Source: Sternotherus odoratus
Lineage: Eukaryota; Chordata; Testudines; Kinosternidae
DNA length: 64,000 nucleotides
Reading direction: 5' to 3'
Assembly (NCBI GenBank): GCA_032164245.1
Contig: JAVMKO010000006.1
Coordinates: forward strand, 36,172,319-36,236,318
The translations under genes were made by a program, and so were the position numbers. Below are positions 54,320 through 64,000 of the stretch, piece after piece (position 1 is the first letter of the stretch; every line of letters begins with the position of its first letter). The notes beneath the pieces were generated by a model that saw nothing but the letters and a program-made list of their open reading frames with translations, had not been told where the DNA came from and did not search any database.

Positions 54320-56732
54320 ACAGTTCAAGAAAAGCCTGTTTCACATTCTCATATTTCATATTTCACTGTGGAGGAAACATTACTTTTTTATATACCTTTT
54401 TAACCTTGTGGTTGCCTACTAGGATGTAGCTGAATATTATGCCTGGAGACTATAAACCTGGGATCAGTCCAGCATTCTGCACTTCTCATGGCCTTTGTCA
54501 TTCAAACACTTGGCTGTCTTCTCCTAATGATAATGTTGTCAATGAGATGCCGGAGCTTGGAGCACAGATGTCTTCAAGATGTCTTGTTACAGGGTGTTCA
54601 GATGCTAAGGTGATTAACACAGTGTAAGGACCTGTATGGAACAGAATAGAAGCTTAATTCATTAATGTCTTTGAAGCACTCAGTTTCAAACAGAAAGCAT
54701 GAGACACAGGCAAAGTATTTTATATTCATGTGATTATTTCAATGGATGATGTTTGTATTTGCTTTTTAAAACCACCTGTTAATAGTCAGAGCTGATCATT
54801 ACCATATTTCTGAGGACATGCAAGATTGCTTAAAGGGCACCATTTGTAATCAAACTAACCAGTAATTATGCCATATTTATGACAAGATTGAAGGCTATAA
54901 AGGTTCTCCTTGTGCAACCACACGTGCCACAAAGGACTAAAATTAGCTGTTAATTGTTTTCACATGCATGTGACAGTTCAAACCTCTAGCAACAGGGAAT
55001 GTCAAGTGTTACAGCAACAAGTGAGAATGTAGACTGATGACAGCAGAAGATGGAGTCTTGTGACATGGAAGGAAGGCAGATCAGAAAGAATTTTCTTGGG
55101 TTTTGACTGACTAAGTGGTTGTGCTGGGCTACAACTTTGTGACAGTTAAGGCAGAAAGTGTTATCTCTAGTAATGCAGGATTCTCTGCTGTATCTCTATT
55201 CTCTTCCATTCCCAATCCATTTTTCAGGCTTTGTGCACAATTCATATATTGTGAGTCAGTGGTGAGTGACATCACCTCATCTTCATTAGATTCCTTTGTA
55301 GCCAGTGTGGTACAGGTGAGCACAAGATCATTAGGTTACATTTCTTCTTAACTCCCCCCCACCCACCCACCCAAGGCACATGCCTCACCTGTGTAATCAC
55401 ATGATCTTTTAGCGTCTCCTTCCTTACCCCATGTTTTCCTACTATTTGATATGTACACTGATTGCATCACTATTCTTAGGAGCAAGGACTAGGGCGGTTT
55501 GTACAGCGAAGTACCCACTACATTCTGTGGCACGATCAAAATGATGATGATCAAACTTTTTATTTAAAAATTCCCCACATTGTGGCCCAGTATATTTTAG
55601 ATTATACTCAAACACAGGCATTGTTTTTATTTTTTCCTGTAAAGTCCTGAATATATTGCTAATTTAAAACAAATAATCAGTCCAAATAAAAGTATATATT
55701 TTGTAAGTAAATACTATGTTGTGAGAATATAAAACTCTTCCCCTGAGATAAGGGAAAGAAAAACAGTTCTTAATAGCTGGAAAATAAGTTGTAATGAGAA
55801 TTAAAATTACTCCTAGCACTGCAGCTGCTTCTCTCTGCTCAGTGTAAATGGCAACTACCAGAGGCTGTGCTCAAAAAGATTTGTATGAAAGCAGAGTTTG
55901 CAGCTGATCAGACAATGAGAATGGAGGGAGCTCTTAGCAAAAAAGGACCAAATGTTCACCTCTCCGAGGGCCAGGGATGAAAGAGAAAAACAGCTTGAAA
56001 TCTCCAGAACTGGAAACGATCAAGGTACCAAATCCATTAGTTAGTTTAATGGTTTTATTTTACTATGACATTCTGTTGATCTAATATCCAGATCCCTCTT
56101 GGACATCACTTGCTGCCAACCCAAGAGAACGACGAATGAGTGGTACTAGTGGTGGTGAAGACAACTGGTAATTCTAGAAAATGTGCCCCTTAATTGCTCA
56201 CAAACAAGATGACCACCTGATGACCCCGGCTTTCTAACACACCCTGATGCTGCACAGTTAAATTAGAAAATGGCTGTTTTCATTCTCTTAGATGACAATT
56301 AATATAATCAGTACCCTGATTTGCTTTTACATTAAGTTCACCTTATTTTGGGGGCAAATTTTCACTGTGCCATGAAATTTTGTTCTTCAAATGAATAATT
56401 GCATTGTACAAGTTTCTAGGAGGAACCTGCAGGTTTGGGGTGGGACATTTGAGGTTTGAGGCTGCCATAAAGGAGCAGAAAATGGTTTGGGTTTGTTTTT
56501 GTTTTGTTTTTTTACACAAAAGACAATTGAGTATTTTTGGACTGGGGAATTGGTCATTTTTATTAATCTAGGTTCATATCACACTATTTCTATGGATAGA
56601 TGTGGCATAAACTCTGCATCTGCAGAATACCCAGGCTGCAGTCAATAGTTGCTGCAAAGTTTAACTCTAGTGCCCCTAGAGTTAGAACCTGGCCAGAGAT
56701 TCTCAGCTACAAGGAACTACTTTCTTATAAAA
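54320..56732. other. No gene recognised
   Basis: About 2.4 kb of AT-rich sequence with short frames only. There is a (CCCA)n-like run near 55360-55372. No classified repeat. Confidence 0.5.
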
Positions 56733-56870
56733 TACAGTAGAATCTCAGCTTTATGAACACCTCGGAAATAGAGATTGTTTATAACTCTGAACAAAACATT
56801 ATGATTAGTCTTCCAAAAGTTTGCAACTGAACATTAACTTAATTCAGCTTTGAAACTCTACTATGCACTA

Positions 56871-58320
56871 GGGCTGTTGATTAATTGCAGTTAACTCAAG
56901 CCATTAACTCAAAAATGAATCAATTCATCATAGTTTTAATCACACTGTTAAGCAATAGAATACCAACTAAATTTTACTAAATTTTTTTTCTATTTTCATA
57001 TATATCATTCTGTGTTGTAACTGAAATCAAATACTTGCACTGTAAAAATGGAAAAGAAATTGTATTTTTCAATTCACCTCATACAAGTACTATCCTGCAA
57101 TCTGTGGTGAAAATGCAATTTACAAATGTAGTTTTTTTTTTTAACATAACTGCACTCAAAACCAAAATTATGTATAACTTTAGAACTTTCAAGTCCACTC
57201 AGTCCTACTTCTTGTTCAGCCAACTGCTAAGACAAACAGGTTTGTTTACATTTACAGGAGACAATGCTAACCTCTTATTTACATCACCAGAAAGTAAAAA
57301 CAGAGCATTTGCATGGCATTTTTGTAGCCGTCATTGCAAGGTATGCTAAACATTTGTATGCCCCTTCATGCTTCAACCATCATTCCAGAGGACATGCTTC
57401 CAGGCTGATGACATTCATTAAAAAAATAATGCACTAAATTTATGACTGAACTCCTTGGGGGAAAATTGTACCTCCCCTGCTGTTTTACCCACATTCTACC
57501 TTACATATGTTATAGCTGCCTCCAGCACAGGTTGTTCATTTTAAGAACACTTTCACTGCAGATAACACAAAACACAGAGACAGTTACAGCACTCAACCCA
57601 AGGTTTAATAATCTGAAGTGCATTCCAAAATCTGAGAGGGACAAAGTGTGGAACTTGCCTTCAGAAATCTTAAAAGAGCAACACTCCAATGCAGAAACTA
57701 CAGAACCCAAACTACCAAAAAAGAAAATCTGCTGGTGGCATCTGACCCAGATAATGAAAATGAACATGCACCAGTTCACACTGCTTTGGATTGTTCTGAA
57801 GCAGAACCAGTCATCAACATGACCAAACGTCCCCTGGAATGGAGGTTGAAGCATGAAGGGACATATGAATCTTTGGCCCATCTCGCACAAATATTTTGCG
57901 ATGCCATCTACCACAGTGCCATGAGAACACCTTTCAGGTGACGCTGTGAACAAGAAGCAGGCCACATTATCTTCTGCAAATGTAAACAAACTTGTTTGTC
58001 TGAGCGATTAGCTGAACAAGTAGTAAGACTGAGTGGAGTTGCAGGCTCCAAAAAATTTCCATTGTTTTATTTTTGAATGCAGGGCTTTTTAGTACATAAT
58101 TTTACATTTGTAAGTTCAACTTCCATGATAAAGAGAACTTGTATTGGGTGAATTGAAAAATACTATTTATTTTGGTTTTTTTACACTGCAGATACTTGTA
58201 ATTCAAAATATAAACTGAGCACTGTATACTTTGTATTGTGTTGTAACTGAAATCAATATATTTGAAAATAAATAGAATGCCAGTGCAATTAATCACAATT
58301 TTTGTAATCGATTGACAGCC
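56871..58320 (+). mobile_element. hAT transposon relic nested in a Tigger-like MITE
   Basis: Starts GGGCTGTTGATTAATTGCAG and ends 'gtaatcgattgacagcc', inverted termini with TTAAT-rich subterminal repeats typical of a hAT family common in reptiles. The internal sequence carries transposase remnants. The 8-bp target duplication is not recognisable. Confidence 0.75.
57442..58030 (+). pseudogene. hAT (ZBED-type) transposase C-terminal remnant
   Basis: The frame at 57442-57822 contains TVTALNPRFNNLKCI, SERDKVWNLPSEILKEQ and EPKLPKKK. The frame at 57648-57941 contains LLVASDPDNENEHAPVHTA, RPLEWRLKHEGTYESLAHLA and IFCDAIYHSAMRTPF. The latter matches the hAT dimerisation region (P-EWW----YP-LA-LA---L--PA-S---ER-FS) with its tryptophan pair and catalytic-side residues altered. 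At least one frameshift and several stops exclude function. After it 'aacttgtttgtctgagcgat' marks the transposase end. Confidence 0.8.
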
Positions 58321-58612
58321 TTACGAAAATGCTACTTTTAACTATTTTAATTTATATGAAAGCACAGAAATTTCCTTACCTTACCAAATTTGTAACTTTC
58401 CCTTTATTTTTAGTATGTTTAACAGGATATGGTACTGTATTTGCCCCTCACCCCCCCCCCCCCTTTTTTTGGCCTCTGCTGCTGCCTGACTGCTTACTTC
58501 CAATTCCAAATGAGATGTGTGGTTGACCAGTTTGTAACTCTGAGGTTCTACTGTATACAATTCACCCTCACACAATAATGACTAAAACAAATAGAAAAAC
58601 AAGCCCCCTGGA

Positions 58613-58749
58613 TAGGGTGACCAGATATCCTGATTTTATAGGGACAGTCCCAATATTTGGGGCTTTTTCTTATATAGGCTCCTATTACCCCCCCACACAC
58701 ACACACACACCCGGTCCTGATTTTTCACACTTGCTCTCTGCTCACCCTA
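58613..58749. mobile_element. 137-bp hAT-like MITE, perfect 8-bp duplication
   Basis: TIRs TAGGGTGACCAGATATCC and (inverted) TAGGGTGAGCAGAGAGC. Flanks are cccctgga at both 58605-58612 and 58750-58757, an exact 8-bp duplication. Body homologous to 29386-29517. A (CA)n run of about 18 bases (58695-58711) has expanded inside. Confidence 0.9.
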
Positions 58750-58779
58750 CCCCTGGAAGTTTCAAAAGGAACAAGATAC

Positions 58780-58925
58780 CAGCCTGATTAAACCACAGGT
58801 CTGACCCAGGAGGCAGGCCAAATGCCTGTGCCAGCTGACTTGGGCTAGTGGGCCTCAGGCTAAGGCTCCGTTTAATTCTGGGTGTAGACCCCCAAGCTCT
58901 AGCTCCAGCTTGGGGGTCTACACCG
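58780..58925. mobile_element. Palindromic MITE fragment
   Basis: 'gtagacccccaagctctagc' and 'ccagcttgggggtctac' (58884-58921) form a strong inverted repeat. The upstream 'gccagctgacttgggctagt' block resembles 41957-42189. Boundaries are unclear. Confidence 0.45.
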
Positions 58926-59460
58926 CAAAGAGGCCCTTGCCCCCCAGCCTGTTGCCACGGGCCGGCCTCAGGCGGGCGCCCAACTGCTGCACAGACATGG
59001 GGGGTTCGCCGCACCCGCTCCCCCCGCGGCGCCCTCACAGAGCCCGCCCTCGACCCGCAGTCTCCTCAACAAGCACGCCGAGCCCCGCGGTGAAATGCTC
59101 GGGGACTCCTCCGCGGCCAGGGGAGCGCGGTGCCGCGGGCGTCCAGAGCCGGGACCGTCGCACAACCGCTGCCCCCGGCCCCGGGACCCGCCGCTCTCCC
59201 GTCCGACGACACGCAGGGGCCGGCAGCCCGCAGGACGCCGGGGGCGCGAGCTGCACGTCGGCGAGCTCGTGGGGGCAGCCCCGCCCCGCCGGGAGGGAGG
59301 GAGGGGAGCAGGGCTTCCCCCAGTGGAACACGCCAGCCCCGCTGCGGAGGAGGCGGCGAGCCGGCGGGCAGGGAGGGGCCGAGCAGGGCGCCTGTTCCAG
59401 TCTCAGGGGTGCGGCCTCGTGACGGCGCTGCGTCACGCGCCCCGTACGTGCGCCACTGCG

Positions 59461-59473
59461 TTCTGGAACCTTC
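59461..59473 (+). promoter_or_regulatory. Perfect three-unit heat-shock element
   Basis: Reads TTCTGGAACCTTC, i.e. TTCnnGAAnnTTC, the canonical inverted-pentamer binding site for HSF trimers. It lies in the proximal CpG island, about 50 bases from the CArG box. A chance match in 1 kb is possible but uncommon. Confidence 0.6.
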
Positions 59474-59521
59474 CCCCCGGGCGAAGACGGGGAGAAAGAA
59501 CATGAAAAGCGCCAGAACCTC

Positions 59522-59531
59522 CCATATATGG
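59522..59531 (+). promoter_or_regulatory. Perfect CArG box (SRF site)
   Basis: CCATATATGG fits CC(A/T)6GG exactly and is palindromic. It is the only AT-rich block in the neighbourhood and might also serve as a TATA-like element, about 30 bases before the ATG at 59555. CArG boxes bind serum response factor at immediate-early and cytoskeletal genes. Confidence 0.6.
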
Positions 59532-59547
59532 TCAGCGTCGGAAGCAT

Positions 59548-59555
59548 TTACGTCA
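59548..59555 (+). promoter_or_regulatory. CRE/ATF-like site
   Basis: TTACGTCA, one base from the consensus TGACGTCA, overlapping the A of an ATG at 59555. It lies 16 bases after the CArG box. The SRE-plus-CRE arrangement recalls immediate-early promoters. Confidence 0.45.
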
Positions 59556-59743
59556 TGGCGTCCTCCCGTAGCGTGTCTGCGGGCAGCGAGCGGAACGTGA
59601 CAGCGTTGTGCCCTGCACAGCGCCCTGGAAACCAAACAGTAAACAGCTGGCGGGGGAGGGGCGGCTCAGTACGCAGGCGCACGGTGCGGAGCCGGGTGTC
59701 GGAGGGAGGGGGCCGCGAGCCCGGGGCCAGGCGCGGCACGTGA
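59555..59743 (+). CDS. Possible first-exon open frame, unidentified
   Basis: An ATG right after the CArG/CRE cluster opens a 62-residue frame starting MASSRSVSAGSERNVTAL. Context (gtcATGG) has a G at +4 but a pyrimidine at -3. The frame may end in a splice, with weak donor-like GT sites at about 59640 (aca|gtaaac) and 59739 (cac|gtgagg). Arg/Gly-rich composition after residue 35 reflects GC-rich DNA. I recognise no family. It could equally be 5' untranslated sequence. Confidence 0.2.
   Translation: MASSRSVSAGSERNVTALCPAQRPGNQTVNSWRGRGGSVRRRTVRSRVSEGGGREPGARRGT
59737..59742 (+). promoter_or_regulatory. Canonical E-box
   Basis: CACGTG within 'gcgcggcacgtgaggcgg', the core for USF/MYC-type factors. 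A single hexamer in a CpG island is weak evidence by itself. Confidence 0.3.
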
Positions 59744-59960
59744 GGCGGACCAGGGCCTGCCTGCTCACCCCCTCCTGCCGCCGCACGCACGAAACAAAGG
59801 GGGGCAGAGCAGCTCTCCGGCGGCTGCAGCCGCGCACGCCCCCTGCTTGCTTTGCCTCTCGCCGCGGGGCAGCGGCGCTGCCCCATCACCCTGCGAAGAA
59901 AGGCTCCGTAGGAGCGGGACCGGGCTCCGACCTTCCCTCCTGCGGCAGAGTATCGGTGGC

Positions 59961-60573
59961 CCTGCACCGTGTGATCAATGACCCTGTTGCCACTGGGGAA
60001 GCTCCACGTCTCAGACTGATACTTGGGAGTTTACCTTTGGGCAGTGCTAACTTGGTGTCGTGGTAGTGTTTGGATCAGAAATCATTATCTAAAAAGTTGC
60101 TGACACTGAAAAGGGCCTGCTCCTGTTGGTTTTCTGTATGGTAAAACCGGGCGGAGGGCAAGATTAAATCTGTCAAATCCTTCTGTTTCACAAGCACAAA
60201 AGTCACATGAATGTTTTGATGAATAGAGGATTGCTACGTTTTCCCAATCTTTGGAATTGACTAATACTGGAAACCTCTGTGATTAGTTACCTCAGGCTGC
60301 TCAGTAATAAAATAAAAATAGACTTGTGGATAATTAATTTTCAAAACTGCATTTGGAAATATCTATCGCTCTTCTTTGATGGTGACTGATGCTGATGCCT
60401 CTACCATCAGACACTGCCATTGTACCCATACTCCAGCAGTAGGTCTAGTCTGATGATGATGGATAGGATGATGCATTCTCATTTAAATGCAAGTCTCAAA
60501 ATTGTAATTTCTCCTATTCAAATAGAGTCTGCATCTGTGCAGTCTCAATCTATATACCAGATTGTTAGGATAA
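59961..60573. other. Downstream flank of CpG island, no gene recognised
   Basis: GC content falls quickly after 59960. No exon with supported coding content was found. It could be first-intron sequence if the island promotes rightward transcription. Confidence 0.4.
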
Positions 60574-60589
60574 CTAATTCATACTTGAC

Positions 60590-60779
60590 AAAGAGTCCTG
60601 TGGCACCTTAAAGACTAACTAAAGTATTGAAGCATAAGCTTTTGTGGGTATTTCATGGGTACCCACTTGGGTATTAGCCCACGAAAGCTTATGCTTCAAT
60701 ACTTTAGTTAGTCTTTAAGGTGCCACAGGACTCTTTGTCACTTCTACAATTCCAGACTAACATGGCTACCCCGCTGATT
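60590..60779. mobile_element. Palindromic PLE terminal insertion, no body
   Basis: An exact 16-base duplication ctaattcatacttgac (60574-60589 and 60780-60795) brackets it. The left half 'aaagagtcctgtggcacctt' and the right half 'aaggtgccacaggactcttt' are inverted copies. The right end adds 'ccagactaacatggctacc'. The centre near 60655-60670 ('gggtatttcatgggtaccc') is a small extra palindrome not seen in other copies. The right half has an intact 'cccacgaaagcttatgc' (GAAA box) but no CUGANGA box. Confidence 0.9.
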
Positions 60780-60795
60780 CTAATTCATACTTGAC

Positions 60796-62016
60796 TGTTA
60801 ATTCTGATTTAAATATATTTAAAACTTTGAACTGTTTTTTTGTGATTTACTGTTTGTAATTAGATATAGCAATTAGACTTTTTGTTATACTGCTTTGCAG
60901 TTTCCTCCTAAAAATTAACTAGAAGTATTGCAGTCTATAGCACCAATAATTCAAAAGCAAAGAAAGATTCACGATAGGCCAATAATACTCAGTTTTTCAA
61001 TAATATTCTGTTTTATTTTTACCAATATCTGTGTAATGCGAGTATTAAAATATGATTGAAAATTGAAGAATATGTATTTATTCCAAGTGTTTGCTACATA
61101 ACATGGAAATATTCAAACAGAAATAGTTCTTCCTCGTGCAATAAGATAAGTCACATATGACCATGTAGTCCCATGGAATGGGACAGTAAATTAGATCAGA
61201 CTATGGCTGTGATCCTGCTGTTGGATTGTTGTGGGTGTGCTCTTGTGAACTGTAGTTCAAGGATCCACTGCAGATCCAATTGCAAGACAGGCATATATAT
61301 CCATCCAATTGCAAGACAGGCATATATATATCCAGAGAATCGGGACAGATTGCTAGGAATCACTGTCTGGTTTATCTGAATTAGCCACTTATTCTGGGTG
61401 AAATCCTGGCTCTACTGAAGTCAATGACAAACCCTTCCCACCATTTTGCAGGTAGTACATGGCAGATAAATCAGACCCAGGATGTGCCATGGGGGTGAGG
61501 AGTATTATTTTGATTTATATTGCACAACTAGTATGCATACCTCTACACGTGCATATAAAAAGACAAAGGGTTGATTCTGTGCTGTCTCTCTCAGAAAGCA
61601 AAATCTAGAGGAGCCAGAGTTTTAAGCCCCCTTTGCACCTTCTGAATTCTGGGCTGCCCCTGGCATAAATTAAAGCAGCTACTGGGGCTGCAACCTAGAG
61701 TTAAACGTGACCTAGGAACACATTTTTGTGTATTGTCAATCCTACAGTTTACAATCATGTTAGCTAATACATCAAACAAAATTAAAGATATTCTTATGCT
61801 GTTTCCAATGTGTTTATGCAAATGTCATATCCCCAGTTCATACTGAGGGTTTGTTTTTTTTTACCACATTGTGAGATAAACACTGACTTCTGTTACTTCC
61901 TACTCTGATCATCAATTATGTGTTAAGAAGTCTGATCATACTCCACACTTTGAGGAGGGCTCCACCTACTTCCCAGTACTGCTCTAAGGACCGTGAATTT
62001 TGTATGACATCTATGC
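60796..62016. other. No gene recognised; short tandem duplication
   Basis: AT-rich sequence. 'ccaattgcaagacaggcata' with 'tatatcca' is duplicated head-to-tail at about 61275-61333 (period about 29). No coding evidence. Confidence 0.5.
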
Positions 62017-62565
62017 CAGTGGTTCTCAAACTTATTTGATCGGGTCTCCCCTCTGTACCTGTAGTCATTTACACCCCCTCCCAAGTACATATACCACCAC
62101 CCCTAGTTCTGAGGCAGAGTGGAGAACAGCACAGCAACTCCTGTCCGAGCACCCAGCTCTGAAGTCAGCACCATGCCATACCAGCAGCATCGCTGAAGTA
62201 AGGGTGGCAATGTCAAATGTGATATTTATCAATATCACTTTTCACAGCAGACTTAGCACCCCTTTGCCACCCTTCTGTGCTGCTGCTAGTGCCACCCCAG
62301 AGCTGGCAGCTGGAACCCTGCAACCTCCAGGTCAGGGATGGGAGTGGGAGAGAACCTGAGCCTGGGCTTCCTTACAGTGGGGGATTGGAGGGTGTGGGAA
62401 GGAGAGCCCAAACCCAGGTAGGGGTCTGGCTGTCCCCTTATCCCTGCCAGGTGTGCATGGCCCTTCTGCATGAACCCCAGCCACACAAAGCTATCAGCTG
62501 GAGCTCTTTAAAAAAAACAACTCCTGCCTTCCTTGGGAGCCCGACCCATAGTTTAAGAACCTTTG
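62017..62565. mobile_element. hAT-like (Charlie-type) MITE, 549 bp
   Basis: The left end CAGTGGTTCTCAAACTTATT and the inverted right end CAAAGGTTCTTAAACTAT form diverged TIRs. The flanks atctatgc (62009-62016) and ctctatgc (62566-62573) match at 7 of 8, a hAT-type duplication. Frames of 119 and 112 residues inside are unrecognised and most likely noise. Confidence 0.75.
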
Positions 62566-63763
62566 CTCTATGCTTTGTTAGGTACTTTGCCAAAATCCAG
62601 CACTTCATCTTTTAGGAGAGTTTAGATTGTAAACTCGGATGCATAGACCTCACCTTGATACTTGTTTTGTCAAACAACACAGTATTAGAGCTATATCTTT
62701 GTGTCAACTCATGGTTTGGTACTGCTGCTCATTACTATAGTGTTGGGGTACTTGTCATGTAAAATAAATTAGCAATATGAAAGTACCAGTTTCTAAATGT
62801 TTGATGTCTGAGAGTAGGACCTAGCATCAATGCTTGAGATCTGTGTCATATTCTGATAATGGTAGATTCCTGTTTAATGTTATAAAGCAGGAAGTTACAT
62901 AAATATTATCTTCACCCAGGGTGGGATCTTTGTGATGAGAGGCTGTGAAGCTACAATATGGATACAAAGTATGGTGCACTCTTTATATGCCTACTCTTGT
63001 ATATCAGTTTGGGGGGGGGAAGAGGCAGAGCATACTGTGGAAGCCAAAGAAAAATGGGAGTTAAATTAACTAAGCCCAGAATGGCTGTAGAAGCTTCCAA
63101 CATTTAAAGCATTCCTGCAGGTGCTAAGTTCAGTGCATACTGAAAAAACTCCAGCATTTTCAGTACAGGTAACCAAATGCTACTGGGGCCAGCCAGACCT
63201 TCCTTCCTCACAAGCTTTCTTAGTGCTATCTTTAGAAGAATCACCAGTCACCTCAGGCTGGAAGCTATGATTTAGCTTGTTTTACTCATTCCTGACCTGG
63301 ACAAATACAGCAGCATGGCAGGCTCTTTTTCTGCCAGATTTCTAGAGTTACCTGAGGGACATAGGTGGCCCCTGATTAGGCTTCACACATTGAGAGAAAT
63401 AGCAATTGTTTCTTATGTGAAAGTAACTGCTGGCCTGGTGAATTGATTCCTTGAAACAAGCTTTAACCTTCTAGTTAAATCTGTACCTCTTAAGACATTG
63501 AGATGGTTTCAGAGAGTCTAGATCAGAGCCGCCTTTGCTCATTCACCATTGCCATCAGCTTTTTACAATCTCATCACTGGATTTTAGGGAGACAGTAGAA
63601 CAGCCCTCCTGCATCCAAGCCCACATGGAGTGCTGAAATCTGCCTAATTCCCAATTACTTTTAATAGGTTGGACATTCCCCCTCAGACAAGCTGAGTTTC
63701 TATGCCCAAGCACAGGGAAGGGAAGAGAAGAGAGAAAGGCACCTTAAGGGGGGAGGGGGGGGA
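62566..63763. other. No gene recognised
   Basis: AT-rich to average composition, with a G tract at about 63011-63018 and G/A-rich tracts near 63710-63765. No supported gene or classified repeat. Confidence 0.5.
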
Positions 63764-63835
63764 GGAAGCATCTATGAAGTGGGCTATAGCCCATGAAAGC
63801 TTATGCTGAAATAAACTAGTTAGTCTCTAACTCTA
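63764..63835 (+). mobile_element. PLE terminal fragment
   Basis: 'tctatgaagtgggctatagc' is followed by 'ccatgaaagcttatgctgaa' and 'aactagttagtctctaac', the hammerhead-bearing PLE end, with helix II (gtgggc/gccca-t) and a GAAA box still visible. It is truncated on both sides and beyond it is G/A-rich. A further G tract lies at 63866-63879. Confidence 0.7.
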
Positions 63836-64000
63836 AGTCTTCCTGGTCTTATTTTAAAACTGGCCGGGGGGGGGGGGGGCAGAGGAGAGGAGAAGAGAGA
63901 GAATCCACACAGCAGTTGGGCTTTCTTAGCAGATAAGCGGGATATGGTTATAGATTTCCTAGCAGGGATATAAATAAAGGCTAATAGAAAGGGAGGGAGG

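Larger units (their letters stand above)
56735..58553. mobile_element. Tigger-like MITE (interrupted)
   Basis: TA flanks (56733-56734 and 58554-58555) enclose termini CAGTAGAATCTCAGCTTTAT and (inverted) CAGTAGAACCTCAGAGTTAC. Its own sequence is confined to about 56735-56870 and 58321-58553, since a hAT transposon occupies the middle. Without the insert the element would be about 370 bp with no transposase. A C tract lies at 58451-58463. Confidence 0.8.
58930..59960. promoter_or_regulatory. CpG island, probable promoter
   Basis: About 1 kb of dense CpG sequence begins abruptly after the MITE fragment and ends abruptly at about 59960, where AT-rich DNA resumes. Regulatory motifs cluster at 59460-59560 (heat-shock element, CArG box, CRE-like site), with GC boxes nearby (for example 'gggaggggcggc' at about 59654) and an E-box at 59737. 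Frames up to 189 residues on both strands show no domain. The gene served cannot be named. Either direction is possible, since such islands are often bidirectional. Confidence 0.8.

Noticed and set aside
57035..57349. 104-residue frame as a separate gene
   Set aside because: It lies inside the hAT relic in its untranslated left region and resembles no protein.
59035..59967. Minus-strand frames of 139-189 residues in the right CpG island
   Set aside because: Same composition argument; overlapping frames in other phases are just as long.

Overview
This is eukaryotic nuclear DNA from an amniote, most probably a turtle (crocodilian as the alternative). The evidence is the repeat content: CR1/L3-type LINEs, Penelope-like elements (PLEs) with a GIY-YIG endonuclease, MIR-like SINEs, Tigger/pogo-like and hAT-like MITEs with a reptilian look, and ERV-type LTRs. 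No bacterial or phage architecture is present. I could not confirm a single host protein-coding exon. Nearly all long open frames are either in GC-rich DNA that simply lacks stop codons or are relics of transposon proteins.

Layout. 1-4.5 kb: a strong CpG island (about 2.64-4.10 kb) with a minus-strand TATA-like box and two plausible minus-strand splice donors, perhaps alternative first exons of a gene running left out of the window. 4.5-20 kb: intergenic or intronic sequence with a CR1 tail, L3 and MIR relics, several PLE copies, a CR1 with reverse-transcriptase remnants at 11.4-12.3 kb, and a MITE split by a PLE at 12.3-13.3 kb. 20-24 kb: a Tigger-like element holding a GC-rich array of about eleven hairpins, followed by minus-strand CR1/L3 LINE remnants, one interrupted by a palindromic PLE insertion. 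26.9-29.5 kb: a second CR1 of the same kind and nested small DNA elements. 33-35 kb: a hAT-like element, a Myb/SANT-like DNA-binding domain relic and a 47-bp minisatellite. 38.7-44.1 kb: LTR-type repeats, a PLE endonuclease fragment and MITEs. 49.2-54.3 kb: the best-preserved PLE copy (inverted arms and a 13-bp target duplication), an L2-like LINE tail, another LINE relic, and a solo LTR with a 5-bp target duplication. 56.7-58.75 kb: a hAT transposase relic nested in a Tigger-like MITE, then a 137-bp MITE with a perfect 8-bp duplication. 58.9-60.0 kb: a second CpG island carrying a perfect heat-shock element, a perfect CArG box and a CRE-like site within 100 bp, a likely promoter. 60-64 kb: sparse, with another palindromic PLE insertion and a hAT-like MITE.

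The most coherent unusual signal is the PLE set. At least nine copies are visible. Seven have inverted (head-to-head) ends, five of these are bracketed by recognisable 9-16 bp target duplications, and the termini carry a hammerhead-ribozyme-like core in various states of decay. Four are almost pure palindromes with no body. Three retain a GIY-YIG endonuclease remnant, each with different lesions. Family names were assigned by reading translated motifs and termini, not by database search.
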